From NCBI RefSeq assembly GCF_024746795.1, contig NZ_CP080524.1, forward strand, positions 2,086,001-2,150,000: 64,000 nucleotides of DNA, given 5' to 3'. Under the pieces are notes generated by a model. The model was not told the origin of the DNA, searched no databases, and was given only the letters and a program-made list of their open reading frames with translations. The DNA is from Mesorhizobium sp. AR10 (GTDB taxonomy: Bacteria; Pseudomonadota; Alphaproteobacteria; Rhizobiales; Rhizobiaceae). How positions within the stretch are numbered: the stretch's first letter is position 1; the number at the start of each line of letters is the position of its first letter. Shown here in pieces: positions 45,518 through 53,574 of the stretch. The position numbers were made by a program, and so were the translations under genes.

Positions 45518-48514
45518 CTAGAGTCCAATGCCCCGGCCCCGCCCGAGGTCGATGCCGTGGGTGAATGCGAGTTCCGCACCAAGGCGCCGACCAGAGTCGA
45601 CGCTGATGCCAAGGTCGTGCTTGCGGTTGGCGAGGATGGATTCAAGCTGCGGATCGCGCTCGAGGCTTTTGGCCATGTCACCCATCGCCGATCGCGTGGC
45701 CTTGTAGCCGGACATGTCACCCGCCTGATACTGGTGCTGGCTGGTCCGGTCGAGTTTGTGCCAACGCTCCACGAAATGGTCTGCGCGGCGGCCCGGATCG
45801 TTGTCCAGTCCGGTGCGGATTTCAGTTTCAAGCTGGAGGGCGCGGATGGCGCGGTTGATCCGTCCGCCGGCGGCCTCGGCGACAAGTTCCGGGCTCTTGA
45901 CATAAGCCGCCTCGGCATCGCGCCAGCCATGGGGCCGCACCTCGTCGAAGGCTTTTCGGGCGTCAGCCAATTCGCGCAACCGCATCGGGCTGGCCTTGTT
46001 TCCTGCGCCCTCGTCGCTGAATATCGCGTCAATGGCGCGGGCATGACGCACGAGCGCATCGGTTCGGGCTTTCCGCAACGCCGCTTGCCCGTCCTCGGCG
46101 ATCTCTCTGGCGGGCGCTGCGGGTTCGAGGCGCACTTCCTCTCTTTCCGGCCTGCGCATGGCGTCGAAGTCGGGCGCGCCATCTGCCGAAGGGCGCCGGC
46201 CGTCGAACATGTTGCGTAGCCTTTCAGGCACGACCTTGCGCACGATCTCTGCGACACGCTCGCGAAAGGTGATGCCGCGCCGCTCGGCATAGCTCTGCGC
46301 CGGATCGATCTGCTCGTAGTCCGACGCCATGTCCTTGGCGCGGTCACGTGACAGCGTACGGACAAGCCGGTCCCGTGTCGCGAAGTCGTCGCCGCTGTAA
46401 TGCAGGTCCATCCCGTCTCGATGCCGCGACAGGGCAACGTAGCTCCCATGGGCATCCATACCCGGCGTCGCCAGGACGTGGGTTCGGTCAACCGTCATGC
46501 CCTGCGCTTTGTGGATTGTCGCGGCATAGCCGTGGTCAAAGTGGGTATAATCTTTCAGGTCGAAGCTCACCGACCTGCCGTCGTCAGTGCGCACGGTCAT
46601 GCTCTGCCCGCTGACGTCTTCAATCATGCCCAACGTACCGTTCTTGACGCCGAGCCCGCGTTCGTTGCGCAGGAACATGATGCGGTCGCCGCTGGCGAAG
46701 TTCCTTGCACCGCGTTCGACATCGACGTGAACATCATCGCCGAGATCTCCAGCAGCCCGCATGTGCTTGCGCGCTGCCTTGTTGAGCGCACGCACTTCGT
46801 CGTTTGTGTGGGTGAGAATGATCCGGCTTGCCTCTGGCTCTGCCTGCCTGTCGCGATCCCAACGCTCGACCAGATCGATGCGCGCCTGATCGCGCGAGGC
46901 AGCCTGGTGCACCATGCCTTGCGTGTCATAGGCGCCGATCGCGGCACCGATCCTGCCGATTGCCAGATTGCGCGTGGCGTCACGCTGCCAGTCCTCGCGC
47001 TGCCGGCGCACCTGACCGATCTCGACGCCGCCATGTCGTTCGCGGATCGAACGGAATGCGGCGCCGGCTTCGATCGCCTGCAACTGCTGCGGATCGCCGA
47101 CCAGCACAACCTTTGCGCCGACGCCTGCGGCATGGGAGAGCACGCGCTCCAATTGGCGCGTGCCGACCATGCCGGCTTCGTCGATCACCAGGACATCACG
47201 CGCGGTGAGAAGATCGCGACCCTGTTCCCAGCTGTGTTCCAAGCTGGCGATTGTGCGCGAAGCAATTCCTGAACCGCTCTCGAGATTTTCAGCGGCAATG
47301 CCGGAGAGTGCGGCGCCTCGAACCTCATAGCCCGCTGCCGCCCATGCCTGGCGCGCAACGCCAAGCATGGTGCTCTTGCCGGTTCCGGCAAGCCCGACAA
47401 CGACATCAAGACCGCGGCCGTCCGTGATATGCGCAAGCGCTTCGGCCTGCTCGCCTGACAGAACAAGCCCGCGTTGCGCTGCGCGCGCGCGAGCGGCTTC
47501 TCGATCCTGATCACTCACCGCATGACGCTCCTTCCCGGTCATGTGTTCTGCAGCGCGGTGAAGGCGCTGTTCGGTCTCGATCATCTGTCGGGAGGTGAGC
47601 CGGTCTTCGCCGCGTCCGTCCTTGCCGAGTTCGACCAGATCGGGCGCGTTGCCGATCGCGCTCATCACCTGGTTGAACTGCTCGATGCCATCGCTGTGCC
47701 GATGCGCGAACTTCGCGATGTCCTTTCGGGTGAAGGTCGATTGCTGATGCGTGATGGCATCGAGCGCCACGGATGGATCCGCAATGATGCGCGCGCCATT
47801 GTTGCGCGCGATCTCGCGATGCAGTTCGGCGCGATCTGCTTCAATGTCGCCAGCAGCCAGGCCGCTGCCCTCGATGCGTTGAGCTGGTGCACCAATCTGC
47901 GTTTGCGGCTCCAGGGCGATGCCCTGTGCTTCCAGGCTGCGATGATCGATGCGGGCGTCGATGTCGAGTTCGGCCAGGCGCTCATTGGCCAGCTCCGCCC
48001 ATCGCTCCCGCCAGCGCTCGACCAGCTGGGTAGCATTCCAGTCTCGAACCTTGGCACCAAAACCGTTCTCGTCCACGGACCGCATGGTGAGCATGACATG
48101 AGCGTGCGGTTTGGGGCTGCCATCCTCTGCCCTGTCCCAATGCACATTGAGATCGGCGACCATGCCCTTGCTGACAAACTCGACTTGTACAAAGTCGCGC
48201 GCCAGTTGGATGCCTTGCGCCTGGCTGAGTTCACGCGGGAGCGCAAACTCCACCTCGCGGGCAAGCTGGGCATCCTTCCGGACCTCGAACGCCTCGACAT
48301 CGTTCCAAAGCCTCTCACGGTCGCGCCAGGCCTCCGGTGCATCCTCCGGCAGCATCACCTGGGAATGGACGACGCCGCGCTTGGCGGAGAAGTCATGAGT
48401 GCGTTCGATCCGTTCGTCGCGTAGTCGCGAAGCCGAACGGTAGGCCGCAGAAGCCAACGCGCTGCTGCCAGCCTTGCGGCCAATGACCTTGACGTGAAGA
48501 TGAAAGATCGCCAT
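45518..48514 (-). CDS. traA: TraA, Ti-type (MobQ) conjugative relaxase-helicase
   Basis: 998 residues. N-terminal MobA/MobL relaxase domain (about 1-230): 'MAIFHLHVKVIGRKAGSSAL' start, catalytic Tyr region 'AYRSASRL', and metal-binding His triad near 'SPKPHAHVMLTMR'. Then a TraA helicase/RecD-like region: Walker A 'GLAGTGKSTMLG', Walker B 'VLVIDEAGMVG', 'VGDPQQLQAI', and a C-terminal motif 'GYAATIHKAQGMTVDR'. It nicks oriT and unwinds DNA for transfer. An oriT is expected in the gap to the divergent traC gene (48515-48686). It is somewhat shorter than the roughly 1100-residue Ti-plasmid TraA, mainly at the C-terminus. Confidence 0.95.
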   Translation of the reverse strand: MAIFHLHVKVIGRKAGSSALASAAYRSASRLRDERIERTHDFSAKRGVVHSQVMLPEDAPEAWRDRERLWNDVEAFEVRKDAQLAREVEFALPRELSQAQGIQLARDFVQVEFVSKGMVADLNVHWDRAEDGSPKPHAHVMLTMRSVDENGFGAKVRDWNATQLVERWRERWAELANERLAELDIDARIDHRSLEAQGIALEPQTQIGAPAQRIEGSGLAAGDIEADRAELHREIARNNGARIIADPSVALDAITHQQSTFTRKDIAKFAHRHSDGIEQFNQVMSAIGNAPDLVELGKDGRGEDRLTSRQMIETEQRLHRAAEHMTGKERHAVSDQDREAARARAAQRGLVLSGEQAEALAHITDGRGLDVVVGLAGTGKSTMLGVARQAWAAAGYEVRGAALSGIAAENLESGSGIASRTIASLEHSWEQGRDLLTARDVLVIDEAGMVGTRQLERVLSHAAGVGAKVVLVGDPQQLQAIEAGAAFRSIRERHGGVEIGQVRRQREDWQRDATRNLAIGRIGAAIGAYDTQGMVHQAASRDQARIDLVERWDRDRQAEPEASRIILTHTNDEVRALNKAARKHMRAAGDLGDDVHVDVERGARNFASGDRIMFLRNERGLGVKNGTLGMIEDVSGQSMTVRTDDGRSVSFDLKDYTHFDHGYAATIHKAQGMTVDRTHVLATPGMDAHGSYVALSRHRDGMDLHYSGDDFATRDRLVRTLSRDRAKDMASDYEQIDPAQSYAERRGITFRERVAEIVRKVVPERLRNMFDGRRPSADGAPDFDAMRRPEREEVRLEPAAPAREIAEDGQAALRKARTDALVRHARAIDAIFSDEGAGNKASPMRLRELADARKAFDEVRPHGWRDAEAAYVKSPELVAEAAGGRINRAIRALQLETEIRTGLDNDPGRRADHFVERWHKLDRTSQHQYQAGDMSGYKATRSAMGDMAKSLERDPQLESILANRKHDLGISVDSGRRLGAELAFTHGIDLGRGRGIGL

Positions 48515-48686
48515 CGCGACGGGATCATTTGCACGTCAAAGCGTACGTCGGCACGACGTATAAGCGCGCCCTCCCTCGAAAAAATCTCGGGATGGACCAG
48601 CCCGTCCCGGGCTGTCTCGGCAAGCCTGAAGCCTTCCGGCGGACGATCCCCTATCATCCAGAGATCGACAATCAATGGAGACAGCC
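48515..48686. other. traA-traC intergenic region, likely oriT
   Basis: 172 bases between the divergent traA and traC genes. In Ti-type plasmids the nick site lies between traA and traC, so oriT is expected here. A palindrome-like 'gcgtacgtcggcacgacgtataagcgcgcc' region runs from 48540; I could not identify the nick consensus with certainty. Confidence 0.45.
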
Positions 48687-49013
48687 ATGCGCAAACCACG
48701 AGACTTCGACGCCGAACTGAAGGCGCTGGAAGACAAGGCGCGAGAACTCAAAACGCGAAAGGTGCAGCAACTTGGCGAGCTGGTGATCGCCACCGGCGCC
48801 GATCAGCTGAGCACCGACGAACTGGCCGGCGCACTGGTCGCAATCGCAGAAACGAAAGACATCTCAAAGCGTGAGGCATGGGCCAAGCGTGGAGTGATGT
48901 TTTTCGAGAGCGGCTCCCGGCGAACTGCTCGGGAATCTCAGCGCAACCCTCGCAGCGCTCCAGCGCAACCGGGCGGCCCACAATCGCCGGCGAGCGGCAC
49001 GGGCTCGGCATGA
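48687..49013 (+). CDS. traC: TraC-like conjugal transfer protein
   Basis: 108 residues from the ATG at 48687 (GGAGACAGCC precedes it); an ATG at 48675 is the alternative. A coiled-coil N-terminus 'DFDAELKALEDKARELKTRK' and 'LGELVIATGADQLSTDELAGALVAIAE' match the small TraC proteins encoded opposite traA in Ti plasmids and symbiosis islands. They are DNA-processing accessory proteins at oriT. TraD follows 2 bases later. Confidence 0.8.
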   Translation: MRKPRDFDAELKALEDKARELKTRKVQQLGELVIATGADQLSTDELAGALVAIAETKDISKREAWAKRGVMFFESGSRRTARESQRNPRSAPAQPGGPQSPASGTGSA

Positions 49014-49014
49014 C

Positions 49015-49263
49015 ATGCGCACCTGGCAGGTCGAGCGTCGCCAGCGCACCCGACATCTCATCGAACTCGGCGGGCTCGTCGTCAAGGCAGGCATCGTTGA
49101 ACTGACCAATGACGATCGCGCCATCATCTACGGAGCGATGCTCTGGATCGCCGCCAAGCTGCAGAGCCATCAAGGCGAGCATGCGCGAGACCTATGGGCC
49201 GCGAAGGGAAAGCAGGCGTTCGATGCGGAAAGGCTTGAAGAGCGGAGGGGACGGGGAACTTAG
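49015..49263 (+). CDS. traD: TraD-like conjugal transfer protein
   Basis: 82 residues. 'RQRTRHLIELGGLVVKAGIVEL' is the signature of the small Ti-type TraD family; a helical tail follows. It lies directly after traC. TraG, which normally comes next, is absent. Confidence 0.85.
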   Translation: MRTWQVERRQRTRHLIELGGLVVKAGIVELTNDDRAIIYGAMLWIAAKLQSHQGEHARDLWAAKGKQAFDAERLEERRGRGT

Positions 49264-49813
49264 CCACAGTTGGCGCAAGCAGCGGCCGGCAAGAAGCCGG
49301 GACAGCAGACCTCCGCCGGTGCGCCAGCGCCGACGCCGCAGTCAAGCGCTTGCGCTGGAAGCTTTCGCATTCATCGTCGCTACCGGCGACAATCTTCTCT
49401 CGCGAGGCCTTGATCTTGATGATGAAGGGCGCAAGGCTTGAGTAGGCGAAGCTCGTCAAAGCAGGCGCTGCCCTATGAGCAAACTTCAAACGCCAGATCG
49501 TGTTCCCCTCGAAACTTCCCACGCCCCACAGATGCGATCATGCACACTGCGCGCTGATACAACTCTATAGCCAGGGTGCGAGCCAGCGGCATTGCTCTGC
49601 ACAGCTGGGACGGGCGGAAAAGCGAGGGAAGCTCCTTGCTTTAGATGAGATCGGCAAGGGCAATCCAGCCGATGGGATGACAGAAGCGAAACTTACTCTT
49701 GTCATGTTGCGCAAGAGACGTAGATTTTACGGAGAAACGCACTATTTGCCTTGTTGGCGGGGCGTTCAAATCAAACGTCGCTCAATTCATCCGTTCCACA
49801 AGAAGGAAATTAT
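49264..49813. other. 550-base gap where traG would be expected
   Basis: No open frame here looks like a real gene. In Ti-type tra regions traG follows traD, but no trace of a VirD4-type coupling protein was found in any frame. The last 150 bases are AT-richer and should hold the mucR promoter. Confidence 0.5.
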
Positions 49814-50344
49814 ATGACCACTGTTGTCGAACAAGACAATGCACTGGATACCGTGTCGATAACGGCTGACATTGTCGCCGCCTATGTATCGAACAATCCG
49901 GTGCCGGTTGGCGAGTTGCCGAAGCTGATCGGTGATATTCATGCCGCCCTGAATGGCATCGGCACGTCGGCGGTAGAACCTGTGGTAAAACAGGAGCCGG
50001 CAGTTTCGATCAAGAAATCGGTGACACCTGACTTCATCATCTGTCTGGAAGACGGAAAGAAATTCAAATCGCTCAAGCGGCACCTTCAGCACTTCAACCT
50101 GACCCCCGACGAATACCGGCAGAAATGGAACCTGCCGTCCGACTATCCGATGGTGGCGCCGAACTACGCGGCCACCCGGTCGGCTCTGGCGAAATCAATA
50201 GGGCTCGGGCGCAAGGCGGCGACGCCCACGTCTGCCGCGGCGGAAAAACGCAAACCGGCCGTGCGTGCGGCGGCAGCGAGAACCACTGCGGCGGCAATCA
50301 AGTCGCCGGTGAAGAAGGCGCGCAAGGCGCGGGCCAAAGCGTAA
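49814..50344 (+). CDS. MucR/Ros family transcriptional regulator
   Basis: 176 residues from the ATG at 49814 (agaaggaaat upstream). The Ros/MucR finger reads '[32 protein letters not shown]'-like in two blocks, with the second zinc Cys replaced by Asp (CLED), as in M. loti Ml-type proteins that do without the usual Cys2His2 site. The C-terminal 45 residues are Ala/Lys-rich ('[10 protein letters not shown]'), unlike most MucR proteins and reminiscent of histone-like tails. It probably controls surface or element genes. Confidence 0.9.
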   Translation: MTTVVEQDNALDTVSITADIVAAYVSNNPVPVGELPKLIGDIHAALNGIGTSAVEPVVKQEPAVSIKKSVTPDFIICLEDGKKFKSLKRHLQHFNLTPDEYRQKWNLPSDYPMVAPNYAATRSALAKSIGLGRKAATPTSAAAEKRKPAVRAAAARTTAAAIKSPVKKARKARAKA

Positions 50345-50431
50345 CCTGCTGCATCTGACAGAGGCTTAGGCTGCGCCTGACTTGAACATGGCGAAGCCCC
50401 GCCTTGAGGTGGGGCTTCGTGTTGAGATGGA

Positions 50432-50572
50432 TCATTCTGCGGTGCGGCGGGACCAGATGAGCGAGAAGTCGCCCGCTGTGTCGGTCTCGACCAGGCTCGG
50501 GTAGATCGGAGCGGGGAAGCTGGGGTCGTCGAGCTTGACGGAGTGGTAGTCCGTCTGACGCACGCTGAGGCA
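50432..50572 (-). pseudogene. DUF736 gene remnant (C-terminal fragment)
   Basis: About 45 codons ending at 50432 contain 'DYHSVKLDDPSFPAPIYPSL' and then 'FSLIWSRR', the well-conserved C-terminus of DUF736 proteins common on rhizobial plasmids and islands. The preceding residues do not match, and no N-terminal half (about 60 residues) could be found in any frame nearby. It is a broken copy. Confidence 0.65.
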
Positions 50573-50764
50573 TTGCTGGGAAAGGGTTGCTTCCACGCCG
50601 GGCGTCTGATGCCAAGGTGATGCGCTGCGTGACGCGATAAGAGTGGTAGAAATTGCCGGCTTTGGCGTTGGTTTGCAGCGGATTCGTTCCTTGACGCGAT
50701 GACAGTGTGGAATTGCCTGTGCCATAAGGCCAATCGTTGAACCAACTCAGAAGGGATGGAAACG
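50573..50764. other. Gap upstream of the HU gene
   Basis: No gene seen. It should hold the HU gene promoter. Confidence 0.5.
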
Positions 50765-51046
50765 ATGGCTGTAAACACTATCGATATTGCCGAACGCCTT
50801 GCAGACGCGCACGGCCTGTCGAAAACCCAAGCGAAATCCGTGGTCGAGGATGTGTTGAAGGGCATTGCGGACGCCGCTGCCAAGGGCGAGGAAATCAGCC
50901 TCAATGGCTTCGGCAAGTTCAAGGTACAGAACAAACCAGCACGTGATGGCCGCAATCCGTCGACTGGCGCCACGATCAAGATCGCCGCATCGAAGAAGAT
51001 CGTCTTCCAGCCGGCAAAGGCTCTCAAGGACTCGGTCAACGGCTGA
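50765..51046 (+). CDS. HU family DNA-binding protein
   Basis: 93 residues from the ATG at 50765. The dimerisation half 'DIAERLADAHGLSKTQAKSVV' and 'GEEISLNGFGKFKVQNKPAR' lead to the DNA-binding arm 'GRNPSTGATIKIAASKKIVF' and the closing 'PAKALKDSV'. A typical HU/IHF-type protein, here carried by the element. It may bend DNA at att or oriT. Confidence 0.95.
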   Translation: MAVNTIDIAERLADAHGLSKTQAKSVVEDVLKGIADAAAKGEEISLNGFGKFKVQNKPARDGRNPSTGATIKIAASKKIVFQPAKALKDSVNG

Positions 51047-51121
51047 CCATTTTATGATGATACATCTCGTCTGATGGTAACGCGCTGTCCTGTTGGGCGA
51101 TGATGTCTCATGCCAAGATCA

Positions 51122-51765
51122 TCAGCTTCTCATTGCTGCCGTTCTTAAGTCGAGGTCCCCGGGTGCGCCATTGGCGCGGCCGGGAAATTCTCCAACAGAA
51201 AGCTGGCCGGAACCGCCCGGTGGCTCCGGCCGTCGCTTATTCGGCGGCGATGTTGACGGGTTCGCCCCCTCGGCTAGGGAGCTGCTGTCGGCGAGCGCAG
51301 CGTTCGTCGTGTCCGCCTCCGGGGCTTCCGGCTCCGCTTCAGCAACGTCCGCCGATCTGGCGTCCACGCCTTCCTCGTCTTGCCGCTCAGCAAACACCGC
51401 AGGTTCCGGGGTCCGCAAGACTGCAGGCAGCCATCCAGTCCCGGCCAGCAACTGCTCGGCGGCTTCCGCCATTGGCTGCTTTTTCAGATCCGACAGCCTC
51501 TCTGCCGCCTCTTCGCCGGCAGCATCGCGCACGGCGTTGAGGATATGTGCCTTGTTGATGCGCCCGAGATACATCCCGACGGTCGGCGTCCAATGTGTTG
51601 TGATGTCGAGGTTGACCACTGTCGCCAGCCGGTTCCCAGTATCGTGGGCGAGAGGCTTGCGCTCCCAAAGGTGCTTTACGGCATTGACGGTAAGCGGGGC
51701 GCAATGGGCAAACAACACCATGACGCTGGCGTGGTCGAGTGAGGCGATGAGAACGCATTGCCAGT
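51122..51765 (-). pseudogene. ParB-like protein, C-terminal fragment
   Basis: Residues from about 33 onward ('IASLDHASVMVLFAHCAPLT', 'HWTPTVGMYLGRINKAHIL', 'AEAAEQLLAGTGWLP') match the C-terminal part of plasmid/ICE ParB-like proteins. The N-terminal ParB nuclease-like and helix-turn-helix domains are missing. The frame continues upstream to 51859 only as a shadow of the dGTPase gene. The break therefore lies between about 51765 and 51835, at the edge of the defence island. The C-terminal tail is Pro/Ser/Ala-rich. It is probably non-functional. Confidence 0.72.
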
Positions 51766-51832
51766 TCAAGGCTATTTTCGATTTGCGCGTGGCAATGTAT
51801 GCCTCCTCGGGGAATGAGTGTAGGGGTGCGAT

Positions 51833-53176
51833 ATGGAAGAAGCATGGGACGCGCGTCAAAGCGGGTGGAAAAAGCAGCCGGAGGACGCGCGGCTATCCTC
51901 AGACATCGACTACTCTCGTATCGTCCATTCCGGATCGTTTCGTAGGCTTCAAGGCAAAACCCAAATCCTTAACCTGGGCGACAGTGACTTTTACCGAACC
52001 CGTCTGACGCATTCTCTTGAAGTCGCGCAAATCGCTGGCGGCATCGCCCGCCAGTTAATGCTGCTCACGGATCATGCCGCCTTCCGACATCTGCCATCGG
52101 CAAGCCTAATACAGGCCATTGGATTCGCCCACGACCTCGGTCATCCGCCTTTCGGACATGGAGGCGAGGTCGCCCTCAATTACTGCATGCGCGAGCACGG
52201 AGGCTTTGAAGGAAATGGACACACCCTTCGGATCGTCAGCCGGCTTGAAAGCTTCTCCGAGCGCCACGGATCCGATCTTTCGCGTCGATGCCTGCTTGGA
52301 CTTCTCAAATATCCAGCGCCGTACAGCGCGGTCTTCAATCCAGCGAAGCCGGCCGAGATGGATGAGCGGCCCACCTCAATCAGGATTATCGATCGAAAAA
52401 AATCAAAGCCACCAAAATGTTTCCTCGACAGCGAGACCGACGTTGTAGATTGGGTTTTCGAGCCCTTAGGCCGGACAGACCGGGAGAGGTTTCAAGCTCT
52501 TAAGGAGACGAACGGGGAGCATGCTAAGCCAATCCATAAATCGTTCGATTGCAGCATCATGGATATAGCGGACGACATTGCCTACGGCGTCCACGACCTC
52601 GAGGATTCCATTGCCCTGGGACTAATCAAGGAACATGAATTTCGCGCACTCGTGCCGGAATCTGCATGCGCCGCGTTCCTGGAATCCTTGAAAGCCAAGT
52701 ACCCCAAAGAGTTCGCGAATGACGTATACGAAGTGGTTGTGAAGAAGCTTTTCTCAGACGGGAAGAGCAGAAAGCACTACATTGGTCGCCTCGTTCATCA
52801 TTTCATGACCAATGTAACAATTGAGGAGGTGCCAGAGTTCGCGGAACCGCTTCTCCGTTTCCGGGCCGTTATGCCTCGAAGATATGGGGTTCTGCTGGAT
52901 GCACTGAAAAATGCTGTTGTCGACAAGGTCATCCGAAGCGCGAATGTTCAGCACCTTGAATTCAAGGGCCAGAAGATGGTTGTGTCGGTATTTGAGGCGA
53001 TCAATTCCGAACCCAAGGCGTTTCTTCCCGCAGACGCCTACGAGGCGTTCCAAAAATCGGGAGACGACGTCCGGACCATCTGCGATTATGTCGCGGGCAT
53101 GACTGATTGGTTTCTGCTCAAAACCTATGATCGACTTTTCAGTCCCCGAATGGGTTCCGTCTTCGATAAACTCTAA
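51833..53176 (+). CDS. dGTPase (HD-domain dNTP triphosphohydrolase)
   Basis: 447 residues. The HD site is complete: His60 in 'RTRLTHSLEVAQ', His100-Asp101 in 'FAHDLGHPPFGHGGE', and Asp247 in 'SIMDIADDIAYGVHDLED'. It has the length and 'ALLKYP'-like middle region of Dgt-type enzymes that remove triphosphate from dGTP. Such enzymes are housekeeping in some bacteria and anti-phage in others, depleting dNTPs. It is the first gene of the island, next to a broken ParB gene and upstream of SIR2-HerA. GC is slightly below the chromosome. Confidence 0.9.
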   Translation: MEEAWDARQSGWKKQPEDARLSSDIDYSRIVHSGSFRRLQGKTQILNLGDSDFYRTRLTHSLEVAQIAGGIARQLMLLTDHAAFRHLPSASLIQAIGFAHDLGHPPFGHGGEVALNYCMREHGGFEGNGHTLRIVSRLESFSERHGSDLSRRCLLGLLKYPAPYSAVFNPAKPAEMDERPTSIRIIDRKKSKPPKCFLDSETDVVDWVFEPLGRTDRERFQALKETNGEHAKPIHKSFDCSIMDIADDIAYGVHDLEDSIALGLIKEHEFRALVPESACAAFLESLKAKYPKEFANDVYEVVVKKLFSDGKSRKHYIGRLVHHFMTNVTIEEVPEFAEPLLRFRAVMPRRYGVLLDALKNAVVDKVIRSANVQHLEFKGQKMVVSVFEAINSEPKAFLPADAYEAFQKSGDDVRTICDYVAGMTDWFLLKTYDRLFSPRMGSVFDKL

Positions 53177-53574
53177 TGAACAGAACTGCCTGAAGGCGTG
53201 ATGCCGTGCCTTCATTTGTTGCGGGGGCAGTACGTCAGGCTCACAACCTTACAGTCACAGGTTCAATCTGTCCCGCAACCAACCTCCTTAGTGAAATCAA
53301 TGAGATGGCCTGCCGCAGCGGTCTCTCCATTTGGTGCCAGGGCCTCCCAAACATCCAAATATTTCATCTATTTACAACGGGTTAGAAAGTTTCCGTCATC
53401 CGCTACAATCCATCGAGGAAAACTCTTTGGCACAAAAACTCTCGGGTTTGGGGCGCTGTTTGAGACCTGTTCCGAGCGGCCGACCCATCGCGGGAGAGTC
53501 TCATTTCCTCCTCGATCAGTAAGACGGAACTTCATTTGTACGGAACAGCGTGGGAGTGCTAGCATGGCGCAACT
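53177..53574. other. 400-base non-coding gap before SIR2
   Basis: Contains the tRNA-fMet-like remnant (53220-53281). Otherwise no gene is seen; two short plus-strand frames have no support. The SIR2 promoter should lie in the 53400-53570 part. Confidence 0.5.
53220..53281 (+). pseudogene. Degenerate initiator-tRNA-like sequence
   Basis: 62 bases ending in CCCGCAACCA, with TGCGGGG at the 5' end pairing with TCCCGCA, a block CGTCAGGCTCACAACC that matches the tRNA-fMet anticodon arm (CGTCAGGCTCATAACC) except for CAC in place of CAT, and a T-arm ACAGGTTCAATCTGT. The D-arm is shortened, the anticodon stem is mismatched and the total is about 15 bases short. Probably a decayed tRNA-fMet copy, perhaps a former integration site. 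Confidence 0.55.

Larger units (their letters stand above)
42225..51830. mobile_element. Integrative mobilisable/conjugative element, core region
   Basis: Integrase, Xre, AlpA, Ti-type relaxase TraA, TraC, TraD, MucR, HU and ParB remnant occur in succession with little else. No traG coupling protein or type IV secretion genes are seen in the window, so this is either a mobilisable element or part of a larger one continuing beyond the inserted defence genes. Ends are not defined: no flanking direct repeats could be identified. Confidence 0.6.
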
